Shown: in pieces, positions 1-9,118 of the stretch
How positions within the stretch are numbered: the stretch's first letter is position 1
Layout of the letters: each line of letters starts with the position of its first letter
Assembly (NCBI RefSeq): GCF_025755255.1
Contig: NZ_JALIEB010000003.1
Location: 124,001 to 188,000, forward strand
Origin: Roseobacter sinensis
GTDB taxonomy: Bacteria > Pseudomonadota > Alphaproteobacteria > Rhodobacterales > Rhodobacteraceae
DNA length: 64,000 nucleotides
Direction of reading: 5' to 3'
Program-made: the position numbers and the translations under genes
The notes under the pieces: model-generated
Database searches by the model: none
Seen by the model: only the letters and a program-made list of their open reading frames with translations
What the model was told of the DNA's origin: nothing

Positions 1-364
1 AGCATCGTGACGTACCTTGGTTGTATTGATTTTCACCTGCACAACCTAAAGATGAATTGGTTACCCGTTCGTTAACAGTTTCTGATTTAAGGATTATTCT
101 TGCTAAATTCTAAACAGTATTTACACCGCCGAACGGCGGAGTACGGCGCTGCGCAACAGCTGCTCCGCAACGATCCGGCCAGGTCCGGTCGGAGCGGTCT
201 TCCAGGTATGCCGCACGAGAAACCGGCTGACTTCGGACTCTTAACAACTCCCTAACCGACCCGCGCGCGGGACCCCGCCCCGGCGCAACGCCGGACGTGA
301 CCGTGTAGTATTGCGGCAGCTGGGCACAAAAGCTCACGGGGAAAACGGTACAAAGGAATAGACA
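1..364. other. Leader region without a gene
   Basis: No convincing coding sequence is visible. The first 120 bases are clearly AT-richer than the rest of the window. A short GC hairpin (CCGCC-GAAC-GGCGG) lies at 126-139 and has no T-run on either side. A TTAA-N7-CTAA pair at 241-255 resembles a CtrA site with one mismatch. The region probably contains the promoter and leader of the DUF6477 gene at 365. Confidence 0.5.
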
Positions 365-655
365 ATGCAAGATCTGATCTCGATGCTGCACGCAGTCCGT
401 CGGCCACCGCTTCTGATGCGCGCCGCGCGGATCGGCGCGGAGGACTACAGGCGGTCCGTGCACCTGCCGCGTCTTCTGGGTTATGGCGTGCTGCCGCGCC
501 ACGGTGCGGCCCTGTTCAAGCTGATGGAGATCGAATCCGATCTGAATGGCCAGCGCCTCAGTGGCGATACCAGCTACAGCCTCATCCGACACGTCGATGT
601 TCTGATTGCGATGTTGGGCGAGGCCCGCGTGCTCAAGGCGTCACAAGCGGCCTGA
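365..655 (+). CDS. DUF6477 family protein
   Basis: This is a small, arginine-rich, soluble protein of 96 residues. I recognise the N-terminal pattern (LRRPPLLxRAARxGxxDY, then HLPRLLGY) and the C-terminal RHVDVLIAxxGEAR as the DUF6477 family, which is essentially confined to Rhodobacterales; its function is unknown. The ATG follows an AAAGGAAT ribosome site. No signal peptide or membrane segment is visible. It ends five bases before the convergent methyltransferase gene, so the two genes share a very short 3' junction. The possible CtrA-like site at 241-255 would lie about 110 bases upstream. Confidence 0.75.
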   Translation: MQDLISMLHAVRRPPLLMRAARIGAEDYRRSVHLPRLLGYGVLPRHGAALFKLMEIESDLNGQRLSGDTSYSLIRHVDVLIAMLGEARVLKASQAA

Positions 656-660
656 ACGGC

Positions 661-2205
661 TCACATGAAGCTGTCGGGCATCTCCGCTTTCTTCCGCGCA
701 ATGAAATCGGACAGGGCCTCGTTGATCGCAGGGTCGAGCGGCGGCTGCTGATAGTCGCCCAGCAGTTTTTCGACACGCAAACTGGCAAGAGTTTGTGTGT
801 CGCGCGCGCCCTCGTCTTCCCATGTTTCAAAGGGTTTGTAGTCGAGCAGATCGGACTTCCAGAAGGCCGATTTGAAGTTCTGCTGCGTATGGGCGCATCC
901 CAGATAGTGACCCCCTGGCCCCACCTCTCGGATGGCGTCCATGGCTTGCGCGTCATCGTCCATCGGCACACCGCGGGCCAGATGATGCAGGGTGCCGAGC
1001 TGGTCCGCATCCATCACGAATTTCTCGAAGGACGAGACCAGCCCCCCTTCGAGCCAACCGCAGGCGTGCAGCATGAAGTTCACGCCTGCCAGCAGCCCCA
1101 TGTTGAGGCTGTTTGAGGTTTCATAGGCCGCCTGGGCATCGGGCAGTTTCGAGCCGCAGAATGACCCTGCGGAGCGGTATGGCAGCCCCATGCGCCGGGC
1201 GAGCTGTCCTGCGCCATAGGTGATATGCGCGGCCTCCGGTGTCCCGAAGGTGGGCGCACCCGAGTTCATGTCGATCGACGTTACGAAGGCGCCAAAAATC
1301 ACCGGTGCTCCGGCCCGGATGAGCTGGCTATAGGCGATGCCCGCCAGCACCTCGGCCAGTACCTGCGTCAGCGTGCCAGCAACCGACACCGGCGCCATGG
1401 CCCCACCCACGATGAAGGGCGAGATGATGCAGGCCTGGTTGTTCTTGGCATAGACCTCAAGCGCGCCCATCATCACATCGTCGAAGGTCATCGGCGAGTT
1501 GATGTTGATCAGCGAGGTCATCACCGTGTTCTGCTGCACGAAGTCCTTGCCGAAGAGGACCTCGCACATCTCCACCGAATCCTGTGCGCGGCTCGGCTCG
1601 GTCACGGAGCCCATGAACGGCTTGTCACTCAGCGTCATATGGGCGTGCAGCATGTCCAGGTGCCGCTTGTTCACCGGCAGGTCCGTGGGCTCGCAGACCG
1701 TGCCGCCCGAGTGGTGCAGCCACTTCGACATATAGCCGAGCTTCACGAACGTGCGGAAATCCTCCATCGTGGCGTAGCGGCGCCCGCCCACCGCATCGCG
1801 GACGAACGGCGGGCCATAGACCGGGGCGAGCACGAGAGTCCTGCCGCCCACCACCACGTTGCGCGCGGGGTTCCGGGCGTGCTGGGTGTAGCTTGCCGGC
1901 GCCGTTGCGCAAAGCTGCCGCGCGAGGCCGCGCGGGATGCGCACCCGCTCACCATCGACCTCCGCCCCCGCTGCGCGCCAGCGCTCAAGAGCCGCCGGGT
2001 TTTCGACGAAGTTGACGCCGATCTCTTCGAGGACCGTCTCTGCATTCGCCTCGATGATCTCCAGCGCCTCGTCGTTGAGCACTTCGAAGTTGGGGATGTT
2101 CCGCTCGATGTAGCGCGCCGTCTCGAAGGAGACTGCACTGCGGGCAGCGCGCCGCGCCGCTCCTCCCCCACCCCGGCCCCGTCTGCGCTCTGCTGCTTCG
2201 GCCAT
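661..2205 (-). CDS. Trimethylamine methyltransferase (MttB) family protein, non-pyrrolysine type
   Basis: The 514-residue product belongs to the MttB superfamily of corrinoid-dependent methyltransferases, which move a methyl group from a quaternary or tertiary amine to a cobalamin protein. Archaeal MttB needs pyrrolysine at an in-frame TAG. Here the frame is open throughout, so this is the pyrrolysine-free branch, whose characterised members use glycine betaine and related compounds. The first 25 residues are Arg/Gly/Ala-rich and probably disordered. No corrinoid protein or RamA-like activase gene is adjacent, so the partner must lie elsewhere. The substrate is not readable from the sequence; a betaine-like compound is an inference. 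Confidence 0.85.
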   Translation of the reverse strand: MAEAAERRRGRGGGGAARRAARSAVSFETARYIERNIPNFEVLNDEALEIIEANAETVLEEIGVNFVENPAALERWRAAGAEVDGERVRIPRGLARQLCATAPASYTQHARNPARNVVVGGRTLVLAPVYGPPFVRDAVGGRRYATMEDFRTFVKLGYMSKWLHHSGGTVCEPTDLPVNKRHLDMLHAHMTLSDKPFMGSVTEPSRAQDSVEMCEVLFGKDFVQQNTVMTSLININSPMTFDDVMMGALEVYAKNNQACIISPFIVGGAMAPVSVAGTLTQVLAEVLAGIAYSQLIRAGAPVIFGAFVTSIDMNSGAPTFGTPEAAHITYGAGQLARRMGLPYRSAGSFCGSKLPDAQAAYETSNSLNMGLLAGVNFMLHACGWLEGGLVSSFEKFVMDADQLGTLHHLARGVPMDDDAQAMDAIREVGPGGHYLGCAHTQQNFKSAFWKSDLLDYKPFETWEDEGARDTQTLASLRVEKLLGDYQQPPLDPAINEALSDFIARKKAEMPDSFM

Positions 2206-2318
2206 CTGTCATGCTCCCGATGTCTCGCTTGCGCCGGTGCTATCCTATTCCGATCCGCAGCCTCATCCGTATAGCGGCCATGCAGGGCAAAAAGCGACAT
2301 GGCCCCGGCGCCCCACCT

Positions 2319-2365
2319 CTTCTTCTGGCCGGAAATATCCCGGGGGTTTGGGGGCTGGCCCCCAA
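2319..2365 (+). repeat. Dispersed palindromic repeat, copy 1
   Basis: The core reads CTTCTTCTGGCC, then GAAATATCC, then CGGGGG, and ends in a hairpin with 8-base arms (TTGGGGGC at 2348-2355, GCCCCCAA at 2358-2365). The same core in reverse orientation is at 47017-47067. I recognise this as a repeat common between genes of Rhodobacterales. It lies in the leader between the divergent MttB-like gene and guaA. Confidence 0.7.
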
Positions 2366-2408
2366 TCCTGCCCTTGCCACTTCTGACCCGCGCCCCTAAT
2401 CAGCATGC

Positions 2409-3971
2409 ATGAGCACATCCGATCACGACCGCCTCCTCATCATCGATTTCGGCAGTCAGGTCACGCAGCTGATCGCCCGGCGCCTGCGCGAGCTGAAGGT
2501 CTATTGCGAAATCCACCCCTTCAACCACGTGGATGATGCGTTTCTGACCAAGTTCGCCCCGAAGGCGGTGATTTTCTCCGGCGGCCCGGCCTCGGTTTTC
2601 ACCGACGGCGCGCCGATGCCTCCGAAGTCGGTGTTCGAGCTCGGGGTGCCGATCCTCGGCATCTGCTATGGCCAGCAAGTGATGATGCAGTGCCTGGGCG
2701 GCAAGGTCGAACGCGGCCACGGCACCGCCGAGTTTGGCCGCGCCTATGTCACACCCGAGGCGCGCAAGCTCGCCCTGCTGCAAGGTTGGTTCGAGGCCGA
2801 CCGCGAGCAGGTCTGGATGAGCCACGGCGATCACGTGAGCGAGATCGCCCCCGGCTTTGAGGTCTACGGCACTTCGCCCAACGCCCCCTTCGCCATCACC
2901 GCCGATACGGAGCGGGACTTCTACGCGGTGCAGTTCCACCCGGAAGTGCACCACACGCCGAACGGCGCCAAGCTTTACGAGAATTTCGTGCGCCTTGCGG
3001 GCTTCACCGGCGACTGGACCATGGGCGCCTACCGCGAAGAAGCGATCAAGCGCATCCGCGATCAGGTGGGCTCGGGCCGCGTCATCTGCGCGCTCTCTGG
3101 TGGCGTCGACAGCTCCGTCGCCGCGGTGCTCATCCATGAAGCCATCGGCGATCAGCTCACCTGCGTCTATGTGGACCACGGGCTGATGCGCAAGGGAGAG
3201 AGCGCGCAGGTCGTGGGCATGTTCCGCGAGCACTACAACCTGCCGCTGATCCATGCAGACGAATCCGAGCTCTTCCTCGGCAAGCTCGAAGGCGTCTCGG
3301 ACCCCGAGACCAAGCGCAAGATCATCGGCGGGCTCTTCATCGACGTCTTCGAAAGACATGCGCAGGAGATGGGCGGCGCGGATTTCCTCGCGCAAGGCAC
3401 GCTCTATCCGGATGTGATCGAATCGGTCTCCTTCTCCGGCGGGCCCTCGGTCACCATCAAGTCGCACCACAACGTGGGCGGGCTGCCGGACCGCATGAAC
3501 ATGCAGCTTGTCGAGCCGCTGCGCGAGCTCTTCAAGGACGAGGTCCGCGCTCTGGGCCGCGAGTTGGGCCTGCCGGAAAGCTTCATCGGTCGCCACCCCT
3601 TCCCCGGCCCAGGCCTTGCGATCCGCTGTCCGGGCGAGATCACGCGCGCCAAGCTCGATATCCTGCGCGAGGCCGACGCCGTCTATATCGACCAGATCCG
3701 CAAGCACGGGCTTTACGATGAGATCTGGCAGGCCTTTGTCGCCATCCTGCCCGTGCGCACCGTGGGCGTCATGGGCGATGGGCGCACCTATGATTATGCC
3801 TGCGCGCTGCGGGCTGTCACATCGGTTGACGGGATGACCGCGGACTATTACCCCTTCTCGCATGAATTTCTGGGTGAGACGGCGACGCGGATCATCAACG
3901 AGGTCCCGGGGATCAACCGCGTCACCTACGACATCACCTCCAAGCCTCCGGGCACGATCGAATGGGAATGA
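2409..3971 (+). CDS. guaA: GMP synthase (glutamine-hydrolysing)
   Basis: GuaA converts XMP to GMP using ATP and glutamine, the last step of guanine nucleotide synthesis in the cytoplasm. The N-terminal class I glutamine amidotransferase carries the nucleophile Cys86 in GICYGQQ and the His177/Glu179 pair in FHPEV. The ATP-pyrophosphatase loop SGGVDSS is at residues 230-236, and the C-terminal dimerisation domain ends in PPGTIEWE, the usual GuaA terminus. The 520-residue length is normal. There is no clear Shine-Dalgarno sequence before the ATG. The leader contains a dispersed palindromic repeat about 45 bases upstream. Confidence 0.98.
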   Translation: MSTSDHDRLLIIDFGSQVTQLIARRLRELKVYCEIHPFNHVDDAFLTKFAPKAVIFSGGPASVFTDGAPMPPKSVFELGVPILGICYGQQVMMQCLGGKVERGHGTAEFGRAYVTPEARKLALLQGWFEADREQVWMSHGDHVSEIAPGFEVYGTSPNAPFAITADTERDFYAVQFHPEVHHTPNGAKLYENFVRLAGFTGDWTMGAYREEAIKRIRDQVGSGRVICALSGGVDSSVAAVLIHEAIGDQLTCVYVDHGLMRKGESAQVVGMFREHYNLPLIHADESELFLGKLEGVSDPETKRKIIGGLFIDVFERHAQEMGGADFLAQGTLYPDVIESVSFSGGPSVTIKSHHNVGGLPDRMNMQLVEPLRELFKDEVRALGRELGLPESFIGRHPFPGPGLAIRCPGEITRAKLDILREADAVYIDQIRKHGLYDEIWQAFVAILPVRTVGVMGDGRTYDYACALRAVTSVDGMTADYYPFSHEFLGETATRIINEVPGINRVTYDITSKPPGTIEWE

Positions 3972-4068
3972 CATGATGCAGACGAGTCTGCGGCTATGGC
4001 GACTACCGGGGCTGAAACACTAGCGCCCCTTTCGCCTGTTCCGCCCTGTCCGCATCAAGGTTTCCCCC

Positions 4069-4932
4069 ATGTCCCCCGTTTTGAAGGCCGCGCTCTGGAT
4101 GAGCGGCGCCATCGCCTCCTTCTCCACCATGGCCGTTGCCGGCCGCGAGGCGGCCGCCCAACTCGATACATTCGAGATCATGATGTACCGCAGCTTGATC
4201 GGCGTGGTGATCGTCTGTCTGCTGGCATGGCTGCTGGGCACGTGGCGCGAGATCAACCGCCAGAACCTGCGCGCTCACACAGTGCGGAACCTGGCACATT
4301 TCACCGGGCAAAACCTGTGGTTCTACGCGGTCACGGTCATTCCCCTCGCCCAGGTGATCGCCCTGGAGTTCACCTCGCCACTCTGGGTCATCGTGCTCTC
4401 GCCGCTGATCCTGGGCGAGCGGCTGACCCTGGTGCGCGCCGCCGCGGCCTTGGTGGGGTTCCTCGGCATCCTGGTCGTCGCTCGCCCGGATATGGCCGGG
4501 GTCAACCTCGGGATCGTCACGGCGGCCTCCTCGGCGATCTTCTTTGCCCTGACGATCATGTTCACCAAGCGGCTGACGCGGACCCAGTCGATCACCTGCA
4601 TCCTGTTCTATCTGACCACCATGCAGCTGGTCATGGGGCTGGTCGCGGCGGGCTATGATGGCGATATTGCCTGGCCCGAGCCTGAGACGGTGCCTTTCGT
4701 CGTGATGATCGGGCTCGCAGGCCTCATGGCGCACTTTTGCATGACGAACGCCCTTGCCATCGCACCCGCCACGGTTGTCGTGCCGATTGACTTCATCCGC
4801 CTGCCGGCCATCGCGGTCGTGGGCATGCTGCTCTATTCCGAGCCGCTGGACGTCTTCGTGTTCCTGGGCGCCGCGATCATCTTCATCGGCAACTATTGGA
4901 ACATTTGGGTCGAAACACGCCAGAAAACTTGA
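4069..4932 (+). CDS. DMT superfamily (EamA) transporter
   Basis: This 287-residue protein has about ten predicted membrane helices arranged as two EamA repeats, the layout of drug/metabolite exporters of the inner membrane. The first repeat contains the typical stretch with VIPLAQVIALEFTSPLWV and LGERLT; the second ends at YWNIWVET. Family members export amino acids, nucleosides or other small molecules; the substrate cannot be read here. It stands alone 97 bases downstream of guaA and is followed by a promoter region for the FadL-type gene. The start was placed at the ATG before SPVLKAALWMSG, which begins directly with the first helix. Confidence 0.9.
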   Translation: MSPVLKAALWMSGAIASFSTMAVAGREAAAQLDTFEIMMYRSLIGVVIVCLLAWLLGTWREINRQNLRAHTVRNLAHFTGQNLWFYAVTVIPLAQVIALEFTSPLWVIVLSPLILGERLTLVRAAAALVGFLGILVVARPDMAGVNLGIVTAASSAIFFALTIMFTKRLTRTQSITCILFYLTTMQLVMGLVAAGYDGDIAWPEPETVPFVVMIGLAGLMAHFCMTNALAIAPATVVVPIDFIRLPAIAVVGMLLYSEPLDVFVFLGAAIIFIGNYWNIWVETRQKT

Positions 4933-5062
4933 TTTTACGTGAGGTCACACCTCAAGCTTCCCCGGCGTCAAGAATTGACCGGTCAGGGAATCGTGCTTAG
5001 GTGCGCTCGCCTGTTTCCGCAGACAACCAACAATTGCAGGCGCTTCTTCTGGGGAGGAGATA

Positions 5063-6178
5063 ATGATGAAAAACTACCTTACAAGTGTAACAGCATTGTG
5101 TCTGGCCGCAGGCGGCGCGCACGCCGGTGCCTTGGACCGGACGGGACAGTCGATCGAAGTGCTCTTTGAGCAGGGTCGGTATGCGGAGTTCAGTCTTGGG
5201 TATATTTCACCCGACGTGACCGGTCAGAGCGTAAGGGCAATCGGCCCGTTCCCCGCTGGCACGGCGTCCGGCGACATCGGGGTGAGCAACTTCAATTTTG
5301 GCGCCGCATACAAAGCGGACCTTAACGACACCTGGTCCTATGCCATCATCTTTGATCAGCCCTTCAAGGCTGAGGTTGAGTATCCAGACGGCACGAATTA
5401 CTTCGCGCAAGGATCTAACGCGCAGTTCGATACCTACGCTGTGACAGCACTTCTGCAATACAACATGCCGAACGGATTCTCAATTTACGGCGGTCCCCGC
5501 TTCCAGAACTCGGATGCGAGCGCTCGGATCGGATTTGTAAACAACTATGATGTCGTAGCAGACGGCGACTGGGGTGTCGGTGCCGTTGCCGGCATTGCTT
5601 ACGAACGGCCCGAGATCGCATTGCGAGTGTCGCTGACGTATAGTTCCGAAGTCGCACATTCCAACGACGTTACGGAAACCTTCAACAATGGTGCTGTCAC
5701 GTTCCCGGGCAGCGTTGCGGACTTCGAGACACCGCAATCGGTCAACCTCGAGTTTCAAACCGGGATTGCAGCAGATACGTTGCTGTTCGGCGGCGTGCGC
5801 TGGGTGGACTGGTCGGACTTCGACCTGTCTCCGGAGCGTTATGTTGCCGCCACCGGTCAACCGCTTTTGAGCTACATTGACGACACCGTCACTTACAGGC
5901 TCGGCATTGGCCGCCGACTCAACGAGACATGGTCCGTTGCCGCTTCCATCGGATACGAGGAGAATACCGGCAACTTGTTCACCAACCTCGGACCGGCGGA
6001 TGGCGGCGAAAGTCTGAACCTTGCCGCGATCTATACTCAAGGCAACATGAAGATCACCACTGGTCTTCGTTATCTCTGGATCGGGGACACCACGACTGCT
6101 GTGTCGGGCTCACCGGGAGCGCAGTTCAATGGCAACGACGCTATCGCCCTGGGTGTCAAAATCGGCTACAATTTCTAA
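5063..6178 (+). CDS. FadL/OMPP1-type outer membrane protein
   Basis: The 371-residue product starts with a signal peptide (cleavage probably after AHA near residue 22) and continues as alternating beta strands, ending in the outer-membrane signature with a terminal Phe (KIGYNF). The mature N-terminus and the loop pattern fit the FadL/TodX family of channels for fatty acids and other hydrophobic compounds. A strong GGGAGGAG ribosome site precedes the ATG, and a 6-base inverted repeat (TGAGGT-CAC-ACCTCA, 4940-4954) lies upstream as a possible operator. Base composition is less GC-rich than in the neighbours, as often seen in surface proteins. A terminator at 6204-6234 closes it as a single-gene unit. 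Confidence 0.88.
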   Translation: MMKNYLTSVTALCLAAGGAHAGALDRTGQSIEVLFEQGRYAEFSLGYISPDVTGQSVRAIGPFPAGTASGDIGVSNFNFGAAYKADLNDTWSYAIIFDQPFKAEVEYPDGTNYFAQGSNAQFDTYAVTALLQYNMPNGFSIYGGPRFQNSDASARIGFVNNYDVVADGDWGVGAVAGIAYERPEIALRVSLTYSSEVAHSNDVTETFNNGAVTFPGSVADFETPQSVNLEFQTGIAADTLLFGGVRWVDWSDFDLSPERYVAATGQPLLSYIDDTVTYRLGIGRRLNETWSVAASIGYEENTGNLFTNLGPADGGESLNLAAIYTQGNMKITTGLRYLWIGDTTTAVSGSPGAQFNGNDAIALGVKIGYNF

Positions 6179-6203
6179 TAGCTAGACTTCCGAACACACT
6201 CGT

Positions 6204-6234
6204 AAGCCCCGTGGACGCCGCTCCGCGGGGCTTT
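6204..6234 (+). terminator. Intrinsic terminator after the FadL-type gene
   Basis: An 8-base stem (AAGCCCCG with CGGGGCTT) is closed over a 14-base loop and followed by a short T tract. It begins 26 bases after the stop codon of the porin gene. Confidence 0.75.
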
Positions 6235-6284
6235 CGCGCAGGATCCGGGTGGTTCGCCGACCGCAGGCCACATAAGCTCCGCCC

Positions 6285-7226
6285 ATGACCCAGCAGATGA
6301 CCCTCTCTCCCAGAACATGGAGCGCGCTGCTCCTGCTCGCGCTGATCTGGGGGGCGTCGTTCCTGTCGATCCGCATCGCACTTGACGAGATCGGGCCGCT
6401 CACGGCCGTGGCGCATCGCACGCTCTGGGCCATGCTGGTCCTCTGGGGTGTGGTCTGGGCCATGCGCCTGCCGATCCCGCGCGATCCGCGCATCTGGGGC
6501 GCGTTTTTCGGGATGGGGCTGTTCAACAATGCCATCCCCTTCGGACTGATGGCCTGGGGGCAGCTTCATGTCGAGACCGGACTGACCTCGATCCTGAATG
6601 CGGCCACCGCCGTCTTCGGCGTGATCGCCGCAGCGGTGTTTTTCACGGACGAGCGCTTGAGCCTGCGCAAGCTGATCGGTGTGGGCCTGGGGTTTTTCGG
6701 TGTGGCCACGGCCATTGGCCTTGAGAATCTGCGCGAGTTCGACCTGCGCGCGCTGGCGCAACTGGCGATTTTGGCTGGCACCGTCTCCTACGCGCTCGCA
6801 GGTGTCTGGGGGCGCAAGACGCTGGCCGGTCTTCCCGCCCAAATGGCCGCTGCGGGGATGCTGACAGGGTCGACGGCCATCACCCTGCCCCTCGCCCTCA
6901 TCGTCGAGGGGCCGATGCGGTTTGACCTCGCGCCGGGCACTGTCTTGGCCATTGCGTATTACTCCGTGATCGCCACGGCTGGGGCCTATCTGCTCTACTA
7001 CTACGTGCTGGCGCGCGCCGGCAGCGGGAATCTTCTGCTCGTCACGCTGCTGATCGCGCCGGTGGCGATCCTGCTCGGCGCACTGGTGCGGGATGAGGCG
7101 CTGAACCCCAACGCCTATCTGGGGTTTGCCATTCTCGCGCTTGGGCTTCTGGTGCTGGACCGACGGCTCTGGCGCCGGACCCGGAAGCACCCAGCCGCGA
7201 TTGACCCGATCCGAAAACGACCCTAG
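6285..7226 (+). CDS. DMT superfamily (EamA) transporter
   Basis: This second 313-residue EamA-type exporter in the window has ten hydrophobic segments in two repeats, opening with LLLALIWGASFLSIRIAL, the standard start of this family. It is not a close copy of the transporter at 4069: the N-terminus and the loops differ. Family knowledge points to export of a small metabolite; the substrate is not readable. The start follows a DNA stretch without a clear ribosome site, but the next Met is only two codons later. The stop lies 35 bases before the ATPase gene, so the two may be cotranscribed. The C-terminal 25 residues are basic and probably cytoplasmic. Confidence 0.9.
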   Translation: MTQQMTLSPRTWSALLLLALIWGASFLSIRIALDEIGPLTAVAHRTLWAMLVLWGVVWAMRLPIPRDPRIWGAFFGMGLFNNAIPFGLMAWGQLHVETGLTSILNAATAVFGVIAAAVFFTDERLSLRKLIGVGLGFFGVATAIGLENLREFDLRALAQLAILAGTVSYALAGVWGRKTLAGLPAQMAAAGMLTGSTAITLPLALIVEGPMRFDLAPGTVLAIAYYSVIATAGAYLLYYYVLARAGSGNLLLVTLLIAPVAILLGALVRDEALNPNAYLGFAILALGLLVLDRRLWRRTRKHPAAIDPIRKRP

Positions 7227-7261
7227 GTGTGGTCCGCATCACGGCCCTCAGGACGCGCCCT

Positions 7262-8110
7262 ATGCTCTATTCTTCCGCCGCCGACTGGCGCGCTGCCCCC
7301 CGCAAATCCGTGCTGGTCTACGGCATGTCGGGGCTGGGCAAGACCCATATGTCCAATCTGCTGCGCGACAGCGGCGACTGGTTTCACTACTCCATCGATT
7401 ACCGCATCGGCACGCGGTACATGGGCGAATACATCGCCGACAATGCCAAGGCCGAGGCGATGAAGGTGCCCTTCCTGCGCGAGCTGCTGATGAGCGATAG
7501 CATCTACATCGGCTCGAACATCACCTTCGACAACCTTGCTCCCGTCGCGACCTATCTCGGCAAGCCGGGCGATCCGGGCAAAGGCGGGCTGCCCATGGCC
7601 GAGTACACGCGGCGGCAGGAGCAGTTCCGCCAGGCCGAGATCGCCGCCCTGCATGACACGGTGCATTTCGCCAAACGGGCCGATGCGCTTTACGGCTATC
7701 CGCATTTCATCTGCGACACGGGCGGGTCGATCTGCGAATGGGTGGATCCGGAGGACGACGCCGATCCGATCCTCTCTGAGCTGGCGCGGCATTGCCTTCT
7801 GGTCTGGATCAAAGGCGATGAGGCCCATACGCAGGAGCTGATCCGCCGCTTCGACCGCGCCCCGAAACCGATGGCCTATCAGCCCGCGTTTCTGGCAAAA
7901 GTCTGGAGTGAATACCTTAATGAAAACAATTTCGTGGAAAGCGATGTTGATCCTGATGCCTTCGTGCGTTTCACCTATGCCAAGGCGCTGGCCCACCGCC
8001 AGCCGCGCTACGAGGCGATGGCGCGCTGGGGGATCACCGTGACTGCCAATGAGGTCTCGGCCATGTCCACGCCCGACGATTTCACCGACCTCGTGGCACA
8101 GCGCCTCTAG
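7262..8110 (+). CDS. P-loop ATPase of unknown role
   Basis: The 282-residue protein has a Walker A loop near its N-terminus (GMSGLGKTH) after a short beta strand (KSVLVY), and a likely Walker B-type segment (FICDTGGS) in the middle. The fold suggests a small-molecule kinase or ATPase of the adenylate/shikimate kinase class rather than an AAA+ machine, but I do not recognise a named family. It is soluble and has no extra domain. The start at 7262 has AGGA eight bases upstream; an in-frame GTG at 7229 is less likely. It lies between a transporter gene and metA on the same strand, which does not reveal its role. Confidence 0.75.
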   Translation: MLYSSAADWRAAPRKSVLVYGMSGLGKTHMSNLLRDSGDWFHYSIDYRIGTRYMGEYIADNAKAEAMKVPFLRELLMSDSIYIGSNITFDNLAPVATYLGKPGDPGKGGLPMAEYTRRQEQFRQAEIAALHDTVHFAKRADALYGYPHFICDTGGSICEWVDPEDDADPILSELARHCLLVWIKGDEAHTQELIRRFDRAPKPMAYQPAFLAKVWSEYLNENNFVESDVDPDAFVRFTYAKALAHRQPRYEAMARWGITVTANEVSAMSTPDDFTDLVAQRL

Positions 8111-8200
8111 GATGCGTCACCGAGCTGTGAGCATCCGCCCCTTGAGACCCATCAACCGAGAAGCTATCTGACTGCCCTGTTCAGACGCCGGAAAACACGC

Positions 8201-9118
8201 ATGCCCATCAAGATCCCTGCCGACCTCCCCGCCTACGATGTGCTCACGCGCGAGGGTGTGATGGTGATGGACGAGGACCAGGCGGCCCGGCAGGACATCC
8301 GGCCCCTGCGCATCGGGCTTCTGAACCTGATGCCGAAGAAGATCCAGACGGAGAATCAGTTTGCCCGGCTGATCGGCGCCACGCCCTTGCAGATCGAGCT
8401 GAGCCTCATTCGCATGTCCGAGCATCAGACCAAGAACACCGCTGCGGAGCATATGGAGAGCTTCTACCGCCCCTTTCAGGAGGTGAAGGGCGAGAAGTTC
8501 GACGGGCTGATCATCACCGGCGCGCCGATCGAGCATCTGGAGTTCGACCAGGTGACCTACTGGGACGAGCTGTGCGAGGTGATGGACTGGACCCAGACCA
8601 ATGTGACCTCGACCTTCGGCGTCTGCTGGGGCGGCATGGCGATGATCAACCACTTCCACGGGGTTGAGAAACACATGCTCAAGGCGAAGGCCTTCGGCTG
8701 TTTCCGGCACCGGAACCTGGCGCCCGCCTCGCAGTACCTGCGCGGGTTCTCGGATGACTGCGTGATCCCGGTCTCGCGGTGGACGGAAATGCGCCAGGAC
8801 GAGATTGACGCGACCCCGGGGCTGAAGACGCTCCTGGGCAGCGATGAGGTCGGCCCCTGCCTGGTGGAGGACGCGACGCATCGCGCGCTCTACATCTTCA
8901 ACCACTTCGAATACGACAGCGACACGCTCAAACAGGAGTACGACCGGGACGTCGCGAGCGGCACGCCGATCAATGTGCCGCTGAACTACTACCCCAACGA
9001 CGATCCGAGCCAGGCGCCGCTCAACCGCTGGCGCAGCCATGCGCATCTGCTCTACGGCAACTGGCTGACGGAGGTGTACCAGGATACACCCTATGATATC
9101 GATGCGATCGGGCGTTAG
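8201..9118 (+). CDS. metAA: Homoserine O-acetyltransferase (MetA family)
   Basis: MetA acylates homoserine, the first committed step of methionine synthesis. The nucleophile Cys142 (GVCWGG) and the His235/Glu237 pair (NHFEYD) match the family numbering exactly. Residue 111 is Glu (GAPIEHLEF), whereas succinyl-CoA-using enzymes such as that of E. coli have Gly there; established work on MetA specificity ties Glu111 to acetyl-CoA. The product is therefore predicted to be O-acetylhomoserine. The 305-residue length is standard. The 90-base leader does not contain a SAM-II type aptamer that I can recognise; it has only a weak hairpin at 8167-8185. The end overlaps the next gene. Confidence 0.95.
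   Translation: MPIKIPADLPAYDVLTREGVMVMDEDQAARQDIRPLRIGLLNLMPKKIQTENQFARLIGATPLQIELSLIRMSEHQTKNTAAEHMESFYRPFQEVKGEKFDGLIITGAPIEHLEFDQVTYWDELCEVMDWTQTNVTSTFGVCWGGMAMINHFHGVEKHMLKAKAFGCFRHRNLAPASQYLRGFSDDCVIPVSRWTEMRQDEIDATPGLKTLLGSDEVGPCLVEDATHRALYIFNHFEYDSDTLKQEYDRDVASGTPINVPLNYYPNDDPSQAPLNRWRSHAHLLYGNWLTEVYQDTPYDIDAIGR

Noticed and set aside
126-139. GC hairpin as terminator of a gene left of the window
   Set aside because: No T-run follows on either strand and no coding end is visible before it.
661-2205. Pyrrolysine codon in the MttB-like gene
   Set aside because: The frame is continuous without in-frame TAG, so pyrrolysine is not needed.
2400-3974. Minus-strand frame of about 520 codons opposite guaA
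   Set aside because: guaA on the plus strand has all catalytic motifs; the antisense frame has none.
8111-8200. Possible SAM-responsive riboswitch before metA
   Set aside because: No SAM-I, SAM-II or SAM/SAH consensus or pseudoknot could be recognised; only a weak hairpin is present.
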